In this document: in pieces, positions 58,444-64,000 of the stretch
Layout: each line of letters begins with the position of its first letter
How positions within the stretch are numbered: position 1 is the first letter of the stretch
Assembly: GCF_001522545.3 (NCBI RefSeq)
Contig: NC_031768.1
Span: forward strand, 92,552,230 to 92,616,229
DNA from: Parus major
Lineage: Eukaryota > Chordata > Aves > Passeriformes > Paridae
Direction of reading: 5' to 3'
Length of the DNA stretch: 64,000 bases
Translations under genes and position numbers: made by a program
Notes under the pieces: generated by a model
What the model was told of the DNA's origin: nothing
Seen by the model: only the letters and a program-made list of their open reading frames with translations
The model's database searches: none

Positions 58444-61400
58444 TTGATTCATTTGATACCCATTTAGAAACACTGAATACGATGAAAAATGGATACAAAC
58501 ATACACACATCAGTCTCTTCAAAAAAGCTCACAAGTGTTTCACAAAGTTTCTTCCTAAAGCTCAGGTTTAAAAAAAAAAACCAAAAACCAAAGTTTCCAC
58601 TTTCTTCCAGAGCCCATCACTCTTCACATTATCATTAGAGAAACTCCATAAAGACAAGATCTTGGGAGGCTGCATTCCCACATTTCAGAAAGAACCTCAC
58701 CTGTCTGTAGACAGATTTTTTTTTACTGCACAAACATCCCAGTAGTGGCAAAAAAAAAAAATCCTAGGTAACTGTAGATTTTTTCACTGAAAGGAATACA
58801 GGAAAACACATCCATAATCACACACGCTTCCTGCCCTAATGAGGCAATATACATTCATATAGGAGGAAAAAACCAAGCACATTATTAAGACATTAGGCAG
58901 TGAGGCAGTATCCATTTTATCTTCAGAAGAAATTTTACAGCAAATGGTTTCATTAAGACACTTGAAAGCAACCTACTTGGAAGGGAAAAAAAGCACCATC
59001 ATAGCATGAAGGCTGAAATGTGATTAGGAGTCACAAGCAGCACCAGCTCAGGCTCACCAGTGACTTTTGTCATTTGAGGACGAGTTAAATGGAGAAACAG
59101 TCAATGTGGGGACCTGTGACTCGCCTACAAAACAGCACAATGCAGGAAGACACAGTTAAAGAGTGCCAAGCCACCACTTACAGGGTGTAACTAATGGTGC
59201 ACTGTTCCTACTACAGACACCAAACAGTGGGATGATGGCATTTGGACACAATTGGTGTAACACTACAATACCAGAACCCTGGCCCCCTAAGAGCTGCCTG
59301 GTCTGCAGAAGTCCACACTATTTGTGAAACAACAAAATGTCTCCTAAAAGGTCATGGATAAAGCAAGATGAACTGACTTCCAAAGTCTGGGTGGAAAAAT
59401 ATCAAGGCTGGCTATTACCAAAATCCTACCCTGCCCTTGATCAACTTTAAGTCCTCTCTTCACACACAGGGAAACTTTGAAGAGCCAGCAGGGTACTGGT
59501 TCCTGCACTGCCAGGCAGGCAGCTTTACAGGTGAGACACTAGTCCTTGCCTGGAGTCCACACACAACCCACAAGTCCCCTGTCACTTGCAGGCTGCTCCC
59601 ACTGCTCCAACCCCCAGGCAGTGTGGATCTAGACAGCTACTAACACAGGGAGCCCAAGGACTGACTCTGTATGCTGAGATTTTAACATTTTTCTACCAGC
59701 ACGGTAAGTAACAAGCTCAGCAGGAAATCACTCAGAAAATAAACTCTTCCTGAGCACACCAAATCACAACAGTTTGCCCTTGCAATAACTGCACAGGGAG
59801 CATTACTCTCCAAGGGTTTCCTGCTATTTCTCAAGGATGGTAAAAGGAGAGATCCCAAGTATGCATCTGAAAGGATTTAAACTCTTCCGCCCATTTAGAT
59901 GCCTTTTAAATATCCTATTACTTTATGCTTCTCATCTCCCAGCACATTCACAAAGCAAATCCTATCAGGAAGAAGAGGTAAATCAATGCCATGCTGTTAA
60001 AGGAACAGTCACCATTACTATGCAGATTACAGCCACCTGAATTTCCTGTTCACTGAGGAACCAACACTGCATTTTCCTGCTAGAGAAAAACCCCATCCTT
60101 GCAACCCTTTAGTGCCCTGAATGACTTCAGTTCCCCCTGGAGCCAGTGCAAAAAATGGGATTTACTTTAGCACTGCCCCTACTCTACTGGAGCATGTTTG
60201 ACCAAGGTATGGAACGGTTATGTTAGTCTCATGTCCTCTGTTCCCAATCTGCACTCCAAATCCCACACTGCCTGGGAGAAAAGCCCAGAGGTGCAAGCAG
60301 TTCAGGTTAAACCTCCCAGTCACTAAGAGCTCACTGAGAGACAAGGGACACAGCTACCATGACAGGCTGCAAAGGTGCAACCAATCTCTGCCTGTGGGAG
60401 CAAGCAAACACCACAGGGTCAGCACTGCCAGGAAAGTGTTCTGTGATCTGCTCTGCTTTCTCCCAGCTAGGAGCAGCGGGACTCTGAGAAATCACTTATC
60501 TCAAACCTGCAAAAGCTCCCAGAGCTTGTTCAGCACGTGGGGGTTGATTGATTGATTCCTGTGCATGCAGCACACAGGGACAGAGAAATTGGCTGTCTCC
60601 ACTGCAGGGGTTCATTTAGCCCAGGAGGTACTTCTGCCTTAATCTTCCTCAGTGCCAGCAGGATAAGATCTAAGATCCTGCCAGACCACAGCATCCTTAT
60701 CTCCAGGGCTGCCAAGCTCAACATCATCTCAAGCAGGCATCACAAAATACATATGTGCCATGGAAACGTTTACAGACAACTCCAGTGGAAGCAACGTGGT
60801 CTCAATTTGAACTCCTAGAATCAGGCTTCAAGCTCCAAACAGAAGGTCATAAAGGAACACCTTGCACAGTCCAGCTGGGTACATTTTAGTCATCTTAGGG
60901 TCAAGAAAGTGGTCAGAAACTCCTACTGTGCTTGGTTAGAGGTAGGAAGCAAAAGAGCTGCCCCTTTACCTTCTTATAAAGAACTGCTCATGGGATTAAA
61001 AGGGCAATAGGAAATAAGGGAAATTCAGTAACTGTACAGCCACATTCCATATGTAGCTGTTCCTCAATTATCTGCTGGTTATAAAAAGTGCCACTTGAGG
61101 AAACCAAACAGTGCAAAGAGGGACACAGTCTCTACCTTAAACTGGGACATGTCATGAGGAGCACTCACAAAAATATAGCAAGGATCCCAAGAGACAGTCC
61201 CGACCCTGCTTTCTTTTGGCATCATGCACCATCCATCCATTCTTCAAAGCTACTGCACAGCAGCACAGTGAATGTGCATCACTTCCCCAATACCCCAGAG
61301 CTGTCTGCTATGCCCGCACACAGGTGCAAGCATGACCCATGCACCCTGCATGCATCTGAAAACACCATAGCTAGGACAAAGCTCTTATCTTTGTTTTTAC

Positions 61401-62848
61401 ACCTTAGACCCAACCTGTAATTCTTGTGTCATGGTCCCCAGCTCTTCTAGACACACCTTTCCTATTACTGCAGGGCCAACAGCAAACATAAAGGGTTTAA
61501 AACAAAAAGCAACAAAGAATCCCACCCACAAAATCCAGAAACCACTGTGACCAAAACCTTGTTATTTTGGCTGAAACTCAAGTCCAGGCCATTATACAGT
61601 TGCAGGCTATAAATAGAAATGGAAAAAATGGCACTCTTGAAGAGCACATTTTAACAGGTTCATTCACCTGCCAGTACAAGTCATCTATCCCAAAAACAAA
61701 CACCTCCAATACATCTTCTACCTCTCCTTATGTAACTTAGGGTTGATCTGTTCCTTGGCTTCTTGACTTGAGAAAACAGATCTACAGACAGGCAGCTCCA
61801 CAGTAACCAGGCTGAGAGGAGACAAGATCACTGTTTTAACAGTAACACAACCAAGATGCTACCTACCAAACATGCTGCTGGCAGAATTGCCTACTCTCCC
61901 TTCTCCCACAAACAGAGGATGAATGCTCCTTCCATAAAGCTACAGTAATATCAGACAGACAGCACTCTTGTTTTGCCCTCAGAGTTCACTGTTACATGTT
62001 GCTTCAAAACTCCTTACTTGGTGTATTTACCTGCTGTCACATGTCACAACCCATAATCAGAGCAGAAATAACTTGAGGGAGATGAGCAAAGCCTTCAAAC
62101 CAACACAGACAATACAAATGAATTGTTCTTTTCTGCCGAAAGAACAATGGGATTTCTTTCCACTCATTTAGACAGACAGGGATGGAATAACGATTTTAGG
62201 GATCAAGAGGGGAAGGGATCTTACAAAGTCCTACAGGAATGTAGCTCACAAAGGCACTTAATAGAAGCATGTACACAGCTGGATGGAATCAGAGATAGTA
62301 AAAATAAATAAATGCACCAAAGAGGAGAGCGCTGCCCAGTGACTGCCTAGACAGTCTCTTTTAGCCAAAGAGCCTGGTTTCTGCAGAGGTCCATCTGTTA
62401 CCTGCATCCAAAGTTCACTCTTCTGACATCTCCAAAATGCCACACATAGGTACAAACCCAGGGATTCTTTAACCTTTGCAGGAATCAGTGCACTCTCTGA
62501 AGCCCAGCAGCAGGTTCCTTCTGATGCCAGTATTCACATCTAAGGGAAACTGAAATTCTCAAAACCTTGTGCTCCTCTTGCTGTTTCCCACGATGGAAAA
62601 AGGCAGCAGGCTCCTCCTCTCCCCATCTGCACATATGGCTTACTGCTTTCTGCATCCTATTGCTGGCTGACAGCACGTGAAGAACCATTCCACCGGGGAA
62701 AACATCTGGTGTTGTCAGTGAGGGGATAGCCCACACATTGACCACGAGGAAAGATTGTCTGAGGAAGGAGTCCTGGTGGGAGGGGCTGCTCCCCTGCTAA
62801 ACAAAGTTTTCGAGCCATGACACAACACCACCTGCAGAAAGAGGGGCG
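58438..62848 (-). other. ZDHHC23: Possible long 3' UTR of ZDHHC23
   Basis: The first minus-strand AATAAA that I find beyond the ZDHHC23 stop is TTTATT at 58438-58443, giving a 4.4 kb 3' UTR. Long 3' UTRs are common in neuronal genes of this type, but the limit is inferred. No repeats or exons are seen inside. Confidence 0.35.
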
Positions 62849-63116
62849 TCACACGATGTCCTCAGCAGAGCGCTGTGGAGGAGAAGACCCCAGGCTCAGG
62901 AAGTGGCTCCAGTTGCACAGGAGTCCCCTGTTATACTGGCCAGTGTCTATCACTAACCCGCCCAGCAGCCTGCGCCCGGTGTTGTCCCGCAGAGCCAGCC
63001 GAGCTTCCCTTTCAGTCACGTTGTAGCTGATGTTCAACAGCTGGATGAGGAGGATGTATCCCATGCCAGCTGTTACAATGGCACAGTACCATACACAGGT
63101 GAACGACAGAGCAGAG
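62849..63116 (-). CDS. ZDHHC23: ZDHHC23 last coding exon
   Basis: The acceptor is CTGCTAG (minus strand) and the stop TGA is at 62851-62849. It holds the last membrane segment, the NVTERE motif and the long cytosolic tail TGRRLLGGLVIDTGQYNRGL to AEDIV. Phase 2 in. Confidence 0.96.
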
Positions 63117-64000
63117 CTAGCAGCAGGGAAAAAGATGGGAAGGAAGCCATTTAGTACTGGAGCAGCTGCTTTAAAGTGACTTTCCCTGGTAATCACTATC
63201 CTTTCAAATCCCTGTCTACATCTGCCACAGTGATCTCACTTTGCTGCTTTCATCAGATAATCCTTAAAGGCTTTCTCAAAATTAAAGCTTCAGGGCTTAC
63301 TTAATGAGAGCTTTTACTGCTACCAGAGCTACTCTTGCACATTGCTGTCACACAACCTAGCTCTTTACTCTTCCAGTTGTAATGGTACTTGGGCCTTAAT
63401 TAAGGACCCTAGGATGCTCTCACTCTACAGATCATGAGATGGACTAGAGGAAGGGTCACTTGTGTACTGGCAGTACTCTGCCCATCTGTGGTACTGCTTG
63501 TCTCTGAACATGAGTCCATCAGCTCCCACCACCTTCCCTGCCAGACAGCACACATTCTAGGCAGATAACTTGAAGGACAATCACTAGATAAACAGGGAGG
63601 AATGAGAGGGAGAGAGAGCATGTGGATTCCAGGCTGTCAGACCATCACCTGCATTGGGGGCATACATATTTAAAAGTACATCTACACATAACACAATAAA
63701 TACTTCAAATACTAGCTCCTTCAACCTTTTCCAAATAGATTGCGAGTGCCCTCCAAGTCTCAGGCTGCCCACCTCGGCAAAAGCAGAGACACATCTTTGC
63801 TCTCCAGAGTCTTTTAGGGAGCGCTTTGTGTTCGGGTCTGACAGCCAGAACAAAGAACAGGAGCTAAGCTGCCTGAGCAGGTCTGCTCCCACCCCAGCTC
63901 TCTCCCAGACAGATGTCTCACCTGTAGTCAGAATAGGCCCCAGGGCAGTAGAGCAATGCCACAAACGGAGTTCGGCCTCTACAGATGGTATGCAGGGTCA
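62849..64000 (-). CDS. ZDHHC23: Palmitoyltransferase ZDHHC23, C-terminal part (gene runs off the right edge)
   Basis: ZDHHC23 is a multi-pass membrane S-acyltransferase with a DHHC zinc-binding cysteine-rich domain; in mammals it is also known as NIDD and binds neuronal nitric oxide synthase. Two exons are visible: 63922-64000 (partial) and 62849-63116. They join in phase and read TLHTICRGRTPFVALLYCPG, then SALSFTCVWYCAIVTAGMGY, a TM4-like segment, NISYNVTERE (the TTxE-like and PaCCT region) and DTGQYNRGLLCNW, ending in AEDIV. The DHHC domain itself lies outside the window. The final EDIV is the PDZ-binding end known from the mammalian protein. The gene converges on CCDC191. Confidence 0.96.
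63922..64000 (-). CDS. ZDHHC23: ZDHHC23 penultimate coding exon, partial
   Basis: The donor is GTGAGA at 63921-63916. It encodes TLHTICRGRTPFVALLYCPG and AYSDY, matching the human loop before TM4. The exon is cut by the window edge on its 5' side. Confidence 0.94.

Noticed and set aside
1..64000. tRNA, snoRNA, microRNA, endogenous retrovirus or CRISPR features
   Set aside because: I read both strands for tRNA B-box wording, paired C/D boxes, LTR-like direct repeats with retroviral genes and spaced repeats, and found nothing that I could support.

Overview
The window is vertebrate nuclear DNA, almost certainly from a bird. Exons are 36-475 bp with GT/AG borders. Introns are short. The only recognisable interspersed repeats are decayed CR1 LINE pieces, including the avian CR1 3' end motif around GGTTGGAAGGGACC. 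There is one sharp CpG island. No bacterial, phage or CRISPR features were seen.

Four protein-coding genes lie in the order DRD3 (+), QTRT2 (-), CCDC191 (+), ZDHHC23 (-). This is the gene order and relative orientation I know from human chromosome 3q13.31, read in the opposite direction, so it is a conserved syntenic block. (1) 1-12652: DRD3, the D3 dopamine receptor, with all coding exons at 943-11104 and a probable 3' UTR to a polyA signal near 12647. (2) 12653-20779: about 8 kb of intergenic DNA in which I see no gene. (3) 20780-34030: QTRT2, the accessory subunit of the queuine tRNA-ribosyltransferase, eight coding exons on the minus strand. (4) 33834-34400: a CpG island holding a compact divergent promoter; the QTRT2 and CCDC191 start codons are only 140 bp apart. 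(5) 34171-54214: CCDC191, a coiled-coil protein with Trp-containing helical repeats like those of centrin-binding SFI1-type proteins, 15 supported coding exons and one possible alternative exon. (6) 54215-62848: the convergent 3' flanks of CCDC191 and ZDHHC23. (7) 62849-64000: the last two coding exons of the palmitoyltransferase ZDHHC23; the rest of that gene lies beyond the right edge.

The four genes are not an operon-like functional unit: a GPCR, a tRNA-modification subunit, a probable centrosome or cilium protein and a palmitoyltransferase. Only QTRT2 and CCDC191 are likely to share regulation, through the CpG island. The most interesting points are a 96-nt in-frame possible exitron in the third cytoplasmic loop of DRD3, an RFX X-box-like site on the CCDC191 start codon, an unannotated-looking cassette or terminal exon in CCDC191 that carries an extra Trp repeat, and competing splice donors 4 nt apart in QTRT2. 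I found no wholly new biological system. Exon borders were placed by reading splice sites, phase continuity and remembered family sequences, without an aligner.
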